DNA from: Pseudeuparius sepicola
Lineage: Eukaryota > Arthropoda > Insecta > Coleoptera > Anthribidae
Direction of reading: 5' to 3'
NCBI GenBank assembly: GCA_963920635.1
Contig: OY987298.1
Coordinates: forward strand, 110,722,035-110,786,034
DNA: 64,000 bases
The position numbers and the translations under genes are program-made. Position 1 is the stretch's first letter, and each line of letters starts with the position of its first letter. The notes below the pieces were generated by a model. The model worked only from the letters and a program-made list of their open reading frames with translations, had not been told where the DNA came from and did not search any database. Of this stretch, positions 45,587 through 55,819 are shown one piece after another.

Positions 45587-45728
45587 CTCTTTTAATTACA
45601 TCATTTATCAGGTGATCCCTTTAAAATGTGCCTCTTATCGTCCTCCACCATCGTACCAAAAACCAAGTTGATATCTTAAAAATGCTATTAGGAGCTATGC
45701 TCCGTCCACAAACTAATGGGACACTCTG

Positions 45729-46049
45729 TATATGTCGCTATAGATATTCACTCAGTTATGAGGTGATATGTGTCACAAGGAGACTCGCTTTTGGGCGAAA
45801 TATCTTCTAAAGAGATAAACGTTGTGCATTTTATTTGATTTTAGGGTAATCTACATAGTAAAGAGATTGTATTAATACTAAATTTATGCTTAAAATACTG
45901 ACCGTCTTTCGGTAAATTCAAATGTAGACTCGCTTATATTTGAGACATGTGCGTAAGGAGGCTTCTGTTGCGAAACTATTTATTCTGTGCCGCTAGTCAA
46001 TAAATCGAACTAGGATTCTCTTATGTCCGCAGTTCGAGAATTCGATCTA
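45729..46049. other. Spacer between two transposon composites
   Basis: AT-rich sequence with no recognised gene, separating the TA at 45729-45730 from the next TA-flanked element. Confidence 0.4.
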
Positions 46050-46334
46050 CAGGGTGAGTTTTTTTCGATGCCCATTTGATCAGGTCTCTGTCGCTCCGTT
46101 ATTTATGATTATACAGAAAAACTGTAGAGACAAAAATTGTAGATAATTTTGGGCTTAATAAGATAATCTTATACAATATTTTATGTTGCTTGTGATTTTT
46201 GAGATATGACATAAACTTGTGTTTTTTTAAATGTAAATCATAGTTGGCTGTGGCCTTATCAAATCGGCCATTTTTTGAGCTTTCCAAAGATATAATACTC
46301 GGCATAGTTATTATAATAAATAAAAGAGCTGCGG

Positions 46335-46862
46335 CTAATTTTCTGATTTTTTTAAAATTTCACATAGTCAGCCATAGATTTTTTTCATAATTTTGTTCTA
46401 TTTTATAATTAGACATATTTCAAACTTTCTAATTTTAGCTGGTAACAAAATGTAACAAAATAAAACAAAAATTAAAAAACTCAAATTCAAATTATTTTTA
46501 TTTTAAAAGGTCACCTTTTGAAATAAAAACAGGTGTTCAAACAATCCACCATTATTATATGTGCAAATATTGCATTTTTTAAAACTGAATTTGTCGCCTT
46601 TCTTAGAGAGTGCCTGTCAATACTGGCAATAACTGCTTCTAAAACAGGTGCTCTTAATAAAACAATTGTCTCATACGTTATTTTGTACTGTTCCCCACAA
46701 AAAGAAATCCAAAACAGACAAATCGGGGGATCGGGGCTGCCAGGAAATAAAAATAAAATATTTGAAAGTTTGAAGTATGTCTTATTATAAAATAGAACGT
46801 AATTATGAAAATATTCTATGGCTGACTAAGCGAAAATTAAAAAAAAAATCAGAAAATTAGCC
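46335..46862. mobile_element. Inner palindrome within the 46-49.8 kb composite
   Basis: GGCTAATTTTCTGATTTTTT and CATAGTCAGCCATAG at the left pair with CTATGGCTGACTAAG and AATCAGAAAATTAGCC at the right. A short frame within (46533-46790) shows no domain. Whether it is independent or the inner part of the surrounding palindrome is unclear. Confidence 0.65.
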
Positions 46863-47858
46863 ATCCCAATTAACATTTATAGTCGCAAAACTGTAATTGT
46901 GACTATCAAAGGAACTTCAAAGTGTACGGCCACCAACAATAGCCACCACTTTATTACCACGCTACCACGTTATAATGACTAAAATTGGGAATGATTTTTC
47001 AGTAACAGCATGGTTATCAGGACGCTTTTGGAACCTATTTTGCCACTACTTTTAACGTAGCCGGGTAGTGGGGAACACCAAGCTGCTATGTCGCGATATA
47101 GTAACAGCGACATCATATACCTATACCTTTCTTTTTCTAAAAGTAATATGTGCTTTCATTTTTATGAAATGGTAGATACTTCATATGATTTATTATCGCC
47201 ACTTTAGGTTACCTTATAAGCAGTTAAATATCACTTTTTAAATCGCGTTTTTACGATTATCCAGGGGATAAATTTTAAAACGCGTCTCAGTTTACTGATA
47301 AAAACCATATGAGATATTTCGAAAAGAATATCGCGCCAATAAAAAATTCGTTTTTTAAGAAAAAATAATTGCAAATATTATCGATTTCAACAGAAAAACA
47401 CTATGTAACGAACATGTTTGAATTTCGTATATTTCGTATGTAAGAAATATATGCATTTCATGTACAAAATTACAGTCACTTTATAAATTAACAATTTTCC
47501 TAACGACAATGATTATTTAACGCCAAAAACATGGCGCGATCAGAAGGTTGTTACTTCAAAAAGTAATTTGGCAACTTAAAGGTAATTTTTCCTATGTCTT
47601 TAGTAACCTATCGTTCCTATTTTCTCGATTAACGTATATGCTACTATAAAGTTACAACTGGAACTACGCCAAAATGACTTTCAAGTTCTTGAAACTATAA
47701 CGCTACTTTCCATTTGGGTTCATTTTTGCATGCGTTACACGATGGAGTCCCAAAAGCTACTAAAATACCTAGTGAGATTAGGCAACTCTCAATACATGGG
47801 ACGATAAAGTCGCGTCTTCCACTAAAATGGAACTAATAAATCCCTAACCTAAAAATGT

Positions 47859-48714
47859 TCAGTGTTCAGTTCTCGTCTCAGGTGGTGACGGTCACGATAC
47901 ACTTACCCACGGTATGTCAGAAACTAATCCGAAAACAAGGCAAATCTGCGCATCTACGTCAGTTGCGAATCACGAATTCAAAATAATGGGCGGCTGCGGT
48001 TGTGTTTTACGATTTTTTTATAGTTTACAGTTTAATGTGTCAAGAAAAAAGTGTAAACAACTGTCAGTCAAGAATAAATAATTTATTATTGATAAATAAA
48101 TCTTTGCAGTGAAATCAGTGAAATTCACCTTACTTACAATAAATGTATTATTTAGATACCTAAAACACAAAGAAAACAAATTATTTGTACAATTATAATT
48201 ATCAAATTAAATGTGTTTTTATCAACAGAATATTCATTCATTTATCTAGTAATATAATCTACATATTTTTAACAACATTTATTTGAAAGAAAACGTTTAA
48301 AATAAGCAAAAACCATAAAAAAGTATCTATTGCTGTGTAAAACATATGGAGCAATTTAAATTCTGATTCGCAACTGAGGAGTCACAAGATGCGCAACGAG
48401 ATACCGTGGGTAAAAGTCTATCGTGGTGACGGTCGCGTTTCACCATCAACTGATTGGTCATCGTCTTCAACTTCAACTATCGAATCACACACATAATTTT
48501 CTAAATTGCATTGTGATTGTACATTAACTGTCTCCTCTCGAATGTGTTGTATTTCTGTTACACTCGGTTTCGCTTGTTTAGCAATTACTTTGGAAAAGCT
48601 TTCCAAATTTTGCGTTTTAGAATTTAATGTTAACCGTGTTGTTTTAATTTTCTGTAAAATGTTGTTGAACGCCTGTACTTCTTCCTTTGGATTGGTTTAG
48701 ACATTCCACACAGA
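47859..48714 (-). pseudogene. Broken frame interrupted by a MITE, possibly a transposon protein remnant
   Basis: On the minus strand, ATG at 48714 starts MSKPIQRKKYRRSTTFYRKL, then a stop after KQHG. The reading continues in another frame as LTLNSKTQNLESFSKVIAKQ and an acidic stretch, SIVEVEDDDQSVDGETRP, up to the MITE. If the MITE and one duplication copy are ignored, the frame runs on for a few codons to a stop near 47859. The Y-R-x-T/S-x-T/F-F-Y-R-K-L-K pattern recurs at 12695-12895 (minus). I do not recognise the family. Confidence 0.4.
47894..48424. mobile_element. MITE with 10-bp target duplication, copy 2
   Basis: It starts ACGATACACTTACCCACGG and ends in the complement of ACGATAGACTTTTACCCACGG. 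The flanks are GGTGACGGTC at 47884-47893 and 48425-48434. The arms match copy 1 (39502-39912) in opposite orientation, including blocks such as TTGCGAATCACGAATTC and GTTTACAGTTTAATGTGTC. The AT-rich centre differs in length. Confidence 0.88.
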
Positions 48715-49844
48715 TATATTACTAAAACAACCACGGACTTGTTTTTCACCACATCGCGGCACACTATTTTCTAAATTCTAACCTAAAAATTGTTGCTCTG
48801 GGCTATCGAATGGACAACGAACAATTTAGAAATTCCTTCAGACTAGCTTATACAACAGAGTAATTTCTAACAGTTCCGGGAACTTTATAGTCACAGAGGA
48901 ATAAAATTGTATAGTTACTGCTACTTTACAGTACAATCCTAAAAGAAATGTTACTACCCTGTTACGATCAAAGTTTAACATTATGCTACTAACTTTAAAG
49001 TCACACTCACGGACCCTGCGAAGTCCCGATTACCAGCGATTGTAACTTTTTGGCTAAAATTACTTCGACGACACATATTAGTAACATCTATAGTAACTGC
49101 TACCGATGTCGGTGACTTTCAAATAGAAAATACTTTATAGGAAATTTTATAGTAACTGGGTGGATGCGTTTTTTATATGGGTGGATGATATTACTTTACT
49201 ACATATGGAACAATCAAGGTATCTACGACGTTCTAGTCACTATATTTTGGAACCATAAAGTACATGCTCCTTTAATCACGCATTTATAGTTCCATTCTCT
49301 ACCCCAATCCTTAGTATAAGCGTTGAGTGAAGAAAGAAAGTTATTCCTTCACTCAACGGTATAAGTCACAAAAACTTTAACATAAGTATTCGTTACTTTC
49401 TATGTTAATTGGGATAGCTATTTTATTTTTTATAACAACTATGCCGACTATTATATTTTTGGAAAGCTCAAAAAATGGCTGATTTGATAAGGCCACAGCC
49501 AACTATGATTTAGATTTAAAAAAACACAAGTTTATGTCATATCTCAAAAATCACAAACAACATAAAAAATTGGATAATATTATCTTATTAAGTACAAAAT
49601 TATCTACAATTTTTGTCTCAACAGGTTTTCTGTATAATCATAAATAACGGAGCTAGAGAGACCTGATGAAATAGCAAAAAATCACTCTTTTCAAAATATC
49701 TAGTAAGCCATGAACTTTTTTAAAAACCCAAAAGGGGCATTAGATAGAGCATTCAAAACTGCAATTCTTTCCCCATTTAACCTTTGTTCTAGCTCTGCTA
49801 GTTTCAGAGATCCCCATAGTGGGCATCGAAAAAAACTCACCCTG

Positions 49845-50164
49845 TATATACAGCATCCCCTCAACCTTCAGACAGCATCTTCTTGATGCCACATAAGAAT
49901 ACACACACGACACACAAGTTATGTTTGAGGAGACCCATCGTGCTAGTTGCTTTCAGTTGGCTCTCCATATACTCATATACTAGTCATAAAAAATAAATTA
50001 ATCCTACGATTGCGTGTGCGCTAGTGCATGAAAAGCCGTCGCGCTGTCGGGATAACCAAAGACCAATGCGACTTTTATTAGTCTTAATATCCACCAGACT
50101 TAATGGCTCCATTTCGTTTTGGTACCTATAAATTCGGATAGAAGTGGAGGTAGTAGGTACTCAC
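49845..50164. other. Intron sequence just 3' of the 50-kb exon (gene direction)
   Basis: No recognised gene. It contains the donor side of the exon at 50165-50380 (GTGAGT at 50164-50159 on the minus strand). Confidence 0.5.
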
Positions 50165-50380
50165 CGTCGTGCAGGAAGTTGTTGTTGGTGGGCTGGTGCT
50201 GAGGTTGAGGGGGCGGCGGCGGCGAGTGCGCGACCAAGGGCTTCCGGTCGTCCTGCAGACCACTCGGGGGTGGCGCTTGGCTGTAGTCGATGAAGGCGTT
50301 GAGTTCCGGCACGCACATGCCCTGCTGCATGGCCATGCCGCCGCCGATCGCATTCGACAGAGACCGCTCCCGCTCCACGT
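50165..50380 (-). CDS. pnt: Internal exon of pointed, following the PNT-domain exon
   Basis: On the minus strand the acceptor CCCCTTCCAG precedes base 50380 and the donor G|GTGAGT follows base 50165. The 216-bp exon enters in phase 1 and leaves in phase 1, and is open throughout. It completes a codon with the last base of the PNT exon to give Asp, then reads VERERSLSNAIGGG, a short linker VPELNAFIDYSQ, and a proline/glutamine-rich low-complexity segment ending NNNFLHDG. Such disordered linkers are usual between the PNT and ETS domains. The phase match with 60890-61090 is the main evidence; the linker alone would not identify the gene. The intron between the two exons is about 10.5 kb. Confidence 0.85.
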
Positions 50381-50732
50381 CTGGAAGGGGTGTTACAGAT
50401 CACAAAAATTATAAAAATATTTGTTAGTGGAAACATACAACTCACTCATTCCCATATACCCCCCCTATCAAAAAAATACATCATAAAGACTACTTTCAGC
50501 AGAGGGTTCTAAACAACTCAATAAATTTGTTGTTTGTAACGGAAAAGACACTTCCTGTAGATTATTGTCGATATAAAAAGCACAATGTTGCGTTTTCGTC
50601 TAAAACATAAAAAATGTTCTAAAATTAAATTAGCAATATTTAATTATGTACCAAGGCACTGAAGTTCAATGTTTTATGACTCATGTGAAATTTAGTTGCC
50701 GAGGCCTCTGGCCCAGGCAAATAAACATTGTA
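50381..50732. other. Intron sequence 5' of the 50-kb exon (gene direction)
   Basis: AT-rich. It holds the acceptor and presumably the branch point of the exon at 50165-50380. No other feature recognised. Confidence 0.4.
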
Positions 50733-51790
50733 CAGTGTGTTTCACTTCAAGACGAGACAATTCATTATTTTTTTACGGGATGACCGATTTTCAAAAACTT
50801 TTTTTAAAAAATATAGCGAAAGATCTACATTTTGACACTAATTTTTTTCAGACTCGTCTTTTCCATGACCTACTACGATCAAAATTATACCCCCAAAAAC
50901 TGCAAAAGAACATTAGGCATTTTTTTTAGGAAAAAAATGAATAACACAGTCGTATTGACCATACCCGAAAACCTCACATACCAAGTTTCACGGTCATAAC
51001 TTATTCAAAAATACGGTTTTCGGAGTACTCTGTACAAACACCGAGAGATATTTTAAAATTATTTCTTTGCAGTTTGATTAGGGCTCACATAAGCCATCAA
51101 TTCCCACGATTTCATGGCCCTGCCTTATACAGGGCGTTCGCAATAAAAATACAAAAATCGAAAATAATCGTTTTTTTTTTTCTTGGTGTTTTTTTACATT
51201 TTTTTCTACAATTTTAACTTGGGCCTATTAAAAACATGAACAATATTAAATTTTAGAAAGTATTTTCAATAAAGAGCACCCTCGATACGTGGATACCAAT
51301 CAATTAGAAAAAAATTAAAAAAAAACACCAAGAGAAAAAACGATTATTTTCGATTTTTGTATTTTTAGTGCGCCCTGTATATGGCAGGGCCATGAAATCG
51401 TGGGAATTGATGGCTTATGTGAGCCATAATCGAACTGCAAAGAAATAATTTTAAATTATCTCCCGGTGTTTGTACAGGTTACTTCGAAAAACCGTATTTT
51501 TGCCATGTTTGAAGCTATTATCTGAATAAGCTATGACCGTGAAAAATGGTATGTATGGTTTTCGGGTATGGCCAATACGACTGTGCTATTCATTTTTTCC
51601 TAAAAAAATGCCTAATGTACTTTTGCAGTTTTTGGGGGTATAATTTTGATTGTAGTAGGTCATGGAATAGACGAATCTGAAAAAAATTAGTGTCAAAATG
51701 TAGATCTTTCGGAGCACTATACATATTTTTAAAAATCGGTCAACCCGTAAAAAAATAATGAATTGTCTCGACTTGAAGTGAAACACACTG
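50733..51790. mobile_element. TA-flanked palindromic element of the CAGTGTGTTTCACTT type with a nested palindrome
   Basis: TA|CAGTGTGTTTCACTTCAAG at 50733 is mirrored by CTTGAAGTGAAACACACTG|TA at 51790. The arms 50733-51127 and 51380-51790 pair along their length, with mirror-image short frames. The centre is occupied by a second TA-flanked palindrome (51130-51377). Same family as 25909-26767. Confidence 0.9.
51130..51377. mobile_element. 248-bp palindrome inserted at the centre of the larger one
   Basis: TA|CAGGGCGTTCGCAATAAAAA at 51130 is mirrored by a right end finishing GCGCCCTG|TA at 51377-51379. Flanking sequence CCCTGCCTTA / TATGGCAGGG belongs to the outer arms, so this small element sits at or near the apex of the outer palindrome. 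Confidence 0.8.
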
Positions 51791-53048
51791 TATATATTTT
51801 TTGAACTAGGACAAAAATGTTTTATTAGGCAAAAATAATCATAAGTATGACGAGATATAGCGCTTTCCAACAGAAACTCCAAATTGCTGCCTGTTGTGTA
51901 GCCTCCATGAAAAATAGATTGATATTCAAACCTATACTAAAATATTTTTTATAGTGAAAGATTGCGGTGCTATATATAGGTAACAATTTAGCAATTTGTA
52001 CGAAAAGTTAAATGGACCTTTATTGACCGGGTTTTGAATATTTGGTCACTTCTGACGGGCGATGGCTCCGCGTCTAACGTTCAATGTTTACATCTCGTCA
52101 AGGCATAGGTACTTATTGAAAAATTAATGACGATTTCGAGACACTGCACTGCCGATTTCAAGAAAAAATATTTAATTTAAAAATTGTGACACTGACTGGT
52201 TTTCACGATTGGGGAACTGATGTGTGTGAGCATCTATTTAAAAAAAAGGGTCGGTCAAGTACGCCCAACCAAGATGGTTCGCTCCCGCCACCACTGCTAA
52301 ACACTCTCGCGCAGTTTTCTTTTTAAAAATTCGGCAAAGAAAAAAATAAGTTGTTGGGAAACTATCGTGGTCATCCATAGCACGCCGTGCTGAAATGGGA
52401 ATGTTGTACACGAAAGACCGAAAGACAGTTAGTTGTCCAGATAGAGCACTGTGAGGTACCTCAAAAAAAGCTTGCTACTTCAGAAGAACACCATCAAGGA
52501 ATCTTACGTAAGTGGTACCTTTTTAGTGTCATTATTATTTGTCCTATTAAATCCAATTATTACATCAGATTAAGCTCTTTGTTTATTGCTAAGCCAAGTT
52601 TTATCAAAATGGGCCAAGTAATTTTTTGAAAAAAATATTATTAGGTTTATTATTAACTCTAACACCCTGTATCTCGAAAAGGAAGCTTTAAAACATACAA
52701 GTTTATATGAATTTTTATTTTTACGAGTTCTATCGTAATTTTTTTCCGATTAAAACCTGCGACACCTTGTATAATAAAGTCAACTTTGTCACTTAACTCT
52801 TCAGCTAGGTACTTATATAAAACATTTGGTAAACATTGCGTTATGCATCAACAGTGAAACTGAGATGCGAAAGCCGATACAAGCCATTCAAATATAAAAT
52901 ATATACAAGAGAAGTTCGATCGTAGAGGAATCTTAAAATTGCTTAAATATTATATTATTATATAACTAGATAATCAACAACCACAAAGAATGTTTTAGAG
53001 ATGACAATCAAATCCACTTTTGGATAGAGAGATTACCCAGTAGATATA
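51791..53048. other. Non-coding stretch
   Basis: No gene recognised. An ACACCCTGTATCTCGAAAAG end near 52663 and CGACACCTTGTATAATAAAG near 52760 look like leftovers of palindromic elements. Confidence 0.35.
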
Positions 53049-55819
53049 GGGTAAGTCCGGCGGTGTTGGCCATAGGAGGAGAGATGGCCATATCTAGTAG
53101 TTCCTCTACCAATTAAGAGATGACGCCGCCTCGCGTCGTGAACATCAGTTTATATTGTGCGAGTGTATTGCAGCAGTCGCCGTCTTGATAATATCGGTTT
53201 TTTAAAAGATATTCAGGAAAATATATTTTCAAGGTAGGTTGAGTAGTGTTAGTGGTCCTAAATGGTGGCTGATACTTTATGTTCTACCTAAATTTCATGT
53301 AACTCTGAGCTGTTTGCATGATACACAAACATTTTCGCATATTCTAACCTCAAAATAACCCTGGTATAAATACGTTGTAAATAGTAAATTGACGCAAGTG
53401 TATTGTGTATACATTGGGGAGACATGACCACCATAACATTGGGGGGAGAAGGCCATGGCCAACTCTCCCCACTATTATGGAAGCTATGGCCATCTGACCC
53501 CAACATTTAATTTATTTGCAGATGCCTAGATACTATAAAAGGAAACAGACGGTTCAACGGGGTGCGTGGTCGCAAGATTGCCTAAGAGCTGCAATGGAGG
53601 CCGTGAGAAATGGATCTTCGGTCCGAGACGCTGCAGCTGTACATAACATCCCAAGAAAAACTTTGGAAAGGCGTATCAAAACGAATAATGATGTTAAAGG
53701 AAAGATGGGCTTCGGCGGTATATTTAACAAGGAACAAGAACGTAGGCTTGTCCGTCACATTAAAGAAATGCAAGGCCGTGGATTTCCTTTAACTGTTACC
53801 GATTTGCGTTCAATAATACTTTGCTGAGCAGATTGGTATTAAACATTCATTTAACAAACAAGAAGAAAAAGCTGGCTATGATTGGGTACACTTATTTCTT
53901 CGTAGAAATAATGACCTCAGCTTGAGGAAGGCTGAAGGAATTTCACTAAATCGTGTTCACGCAATGAATCGAAATGAAGTTAAAGAGTATTTTGACTTAC
54001 TATCTAACTGTCTGGAAGAAAACAACTTATTCGACAAACCTGGGCACATTTTTAATATGGACGAAACCGGCCTGCAGCTGAATAACAGACCTGGAATAGT
54101 TTTGGCCCAGAAAGGTGCAAGAAATGTTACTAATATCACGTCAACTGAGAGAGGAGAAACGATTACTGTCATAGCATGCTGCAACGCGGAGGGGAGTTTT
54201 TTACCCCCAGCGTGTGTGATGAAAGGCAAACTAAAGAAAAACGAGTATTCCGACAATATGCCGCCTGGATCGACGCTTTATATGTCAGAAAAATCCGCAT
54301 ATGTCAATAGCGCAATATTTTTAGATTGGCTAACTGGACACTTTCTTCCAAGAAAGCCCCACGGAACAGTTGTGTTGATTTTAGATGGGCATGCCTCTCA
54401 TTCCAGTTCCGTTGAAATGCTCGAAACTTGTAGAGATAACGGTGTTGTCTTACTCTGTCTTCCGAGTCACACAACATATTATTTACAACCTCTGGATAGA
54501 GCAGTTTTTAAATCCCTGAAGAGCAATTTTTATGATGCTTGCAGATTATGGATGAGAGCTCATCCCGGTCGGCGCATAACACGTTATCAGTTCGGAGACC
54601 TGCTTAGTTCAAGTTGGCCAAAAGCTGCAAATCCCGATAATGCAACAGCTGGGTTTAGAGCATCTGGAATTTACCCCTTCAACCCTAACACGATACCAGA
54701 TTATGCTTACTCGGCAATAGATCTGGCGAGGCAGCATCGTTTTGATGCAGTGGAGGACCCACATGATTCAGACCAGATACAAGAAGAAATTGCACCAGAA
54801 CGACCAACTTCCACCTTACCTACTTCACCATTACAAAACGTTCACAATTTGGCTGAACCAAAACCATCAAAGCAAATCGTTCATAATTTGGCTATACCTA
54901 GCAGTTCAAAACAAACGCCGGTAGAACTTGAGCAACCAAGTACGTCAAGAAAGGCATTAAAATATATTGCCCCACCGGATACACCGAAAAAAGAAGTGAA
55001 GGATAAAGAGTCTCCATTTACCAAAACTATTTCTAAGGTTTTTCCACCACCAGAACTCCTAGAGCCTGTCCGTAAGCGAGCAAAAAAAGTAGCCACTATC
55101 TTAACGTCTCCTGAAATAATTCAAGGTATCAAATCGAGAAATATAAAAAAAGGGAAAGATGCCTCTTAAAAAGTTACCTCCTGTAAAAAAGACTGGAAAT
55201 AAGAGAAAGAAGACTGCTGATATTCCTAGTTCTAGTAGCGATAGTGAAGTGGAGGATGTACCTGTGGTTAATAGTGACTCCGATAACTGCACGGAAGACT
55301 TGAATCAAAATGAGTGCGTTGGTTGCGGCGAGGAATATGAGAAAACTCTACAAAGAAGGACGATTGGATCTGTTGCGTGCGTTGCAAATCATGGTTACAC
55401 GAATCATGCACCACATTTTTAGATATTTGCATGAGATGCGGAAAGATTTGTCTAAGACAAAAACGGTGAAATCTGTAATAATTAATATTATTATTTTCCC
55501 AGAATATTAATTTTTTTAAGAGTTATTTTTCATTTTTGTACCTATTGTTTTGAAAATAAATGTTTTTCAACACAGGCCAAGTCTCCCCTTGTGCTGTGGC
55601 CATCTCTCCTGTACCGTTGAGAAGAGATGGCCAATTGCACTAGTTTTGTTTTTTATTGAATTCAATTGAACCTTTCAACTACAAAAGAGTCAATTGCTGC
55701 AAAGAATATGCAGTAATGTTTACCGAACACACATACTCACATACTGGCTATTATTTTTAACTTTAACCTTTGTTAGCGTAAAAAATATGTTGGGGTGGCC
55801 ATCACTACCCGACTTACCC
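53049..55819 (+). mobile_element. Nearly full-length pogo/Tigger-like DNA transposon
   Basis: The ends are TA|GGGTAAGTCCGGCGGTGTT at 53049 and, from the other side, GGGTAAGTCGGGTAGTGAT ending at 55819 before TA. The TA duplication and a DDE_1 transposase place it in the pogo group of the Tc1/mariner superfamily. Both subterminal regions carry repeated GGCCAT and TCTCCCC motifs (53068-53100, 53438-53490, 55570-55635), probable binding sites. Only a few indels separate the transposase from an open frame, so the copy is not very old. Confidence 0.9.
53522..55469 (+). pseudogene. Pogo/Tigger-like transposase with frameshifts
   Basis: ATG 53522 begins MPRYYKRKQTVQRGAWSQ, followed by a helix-turn-helix of the Psq/CENP-B type (SVRDAAAVHNIPRKTLERRI). 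A one-base shift near 53815-53822 interrupts the frame; the second part runs to 55169. It holds the DDE_1 core: NMDETG (first Asp, about 54058), LILDGHASHS (second Asp, about 54381) and YLQPLDRAVFK (likely third acidic site, about 54490). After a basic linker, a shift near the A run at 55143-55150 and one near 55335 lead into a C-terminal cysteine-rich stretch, CVGCGEEYE then DDWICCVRCKSWLHESC and CMRCGKICL, a PHD-like zinc finger seen in insect Tigger-like proteins. Cut-and-paste transposase; this copy is inactive as written. Confidence 0.88.

Larger units (their letters stand above)
43851..45612 (+). repeat. Tandem satellite, about 300-bp units in about 600-bp A/B dimers, each with a hammerhead ribozyme
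   Basis: Units begin GGTAATTGTGGCGTCAGCC at about 43851, 44153, 44453, 44754, 45054 and 45355. Ribozyme cores recur at 44037, 44335, 44637, 44936, 45238 and 45537, a spacing of 298-302 bp. Two unit types alternate. A units have loop TTACCG and CACGTTTGTC upstream. B units have loop TAACCG and CACATTTGTC. Copies two units apart are 600-601 bp apart and nearly identical. Frames of 62 codons that recur in the array start inside the ribozyme and are not genes. Confidence 0.95.
42821..45728. mobile_element. TA-flanked TIR element carrying the hammerhead-ribozyme satellite
   Basis: TA|CAGGGTGTCCCATTAGTG at 42821 is mirrored at the right end, which finishes at 45728 before TA (45729-45730). The terminal inverted repeats are about 105 bp and include GTGGACGGAGCATA, ATCAACTTG and TTTTTGGTACG on both sides. 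Between them lie an inner palindrome (about 42955-43768) and the tandem satellite (43851-45612). No transposase is encoded, so movement would need one in trans. The termini match the CAG..GTGTCCC palindromic elements elsewhere in the window. Confidence 0.85.
46863..49415. mobile_element. Element with CCCAATTAACAT terminal repeats, class unknown
   Basis: ATCCCAATTAACAT at 46863 and ATGTTAATTGGGAT ending at 49415 are perfect 14-bp inverted termini. TAGC occurs just outside both ends, shifted by one base at the left, and may be a 4-bp duplication. The interior is rich in ACTTTA/TAAAGT motifs and holds a broken minus-strand frame (47859-48714) interrupted by the MITE at 47894-48424. The region at 12360-13400 has a similar style. 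I cannot assign a superfamily. Confidence 0.6.
46050..49844. mobile_element. TA-flanked palindromic element containing further nested elements
   Basis: TA|CAGGGTGAGTTTTTTTCGAT at 46050 is mirrored by the right end, which finishes CTCACCCTG|TA at 49844. The arms 46050-46332 and about 49420-49844 share long inverted blocks such as GGCCTTATCAAATCGGCCAT and its counterpart. Between them are another palindrome (46335-46862) and a separate element (46863-49415) that itself holds a MITE, giving at least three levels of nesting. Confidence 0.85.

Noticed and set aside
43851..45612. Array considered as CRISPR-like or a coding tandem repeat
   Set aside because: Units are about 300 bp with no short repeat-spacer structure, the genome is eukaryotic, and the frames are not conserved as protein.
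42821..45728. Retrozyme or Penelope-like element as the hammerhead carrier
   Set aside because: No LTR, primer-binding site, polypurine tract or reverse transcriptase is visible; the borders are inverted repeats with TA duplication.
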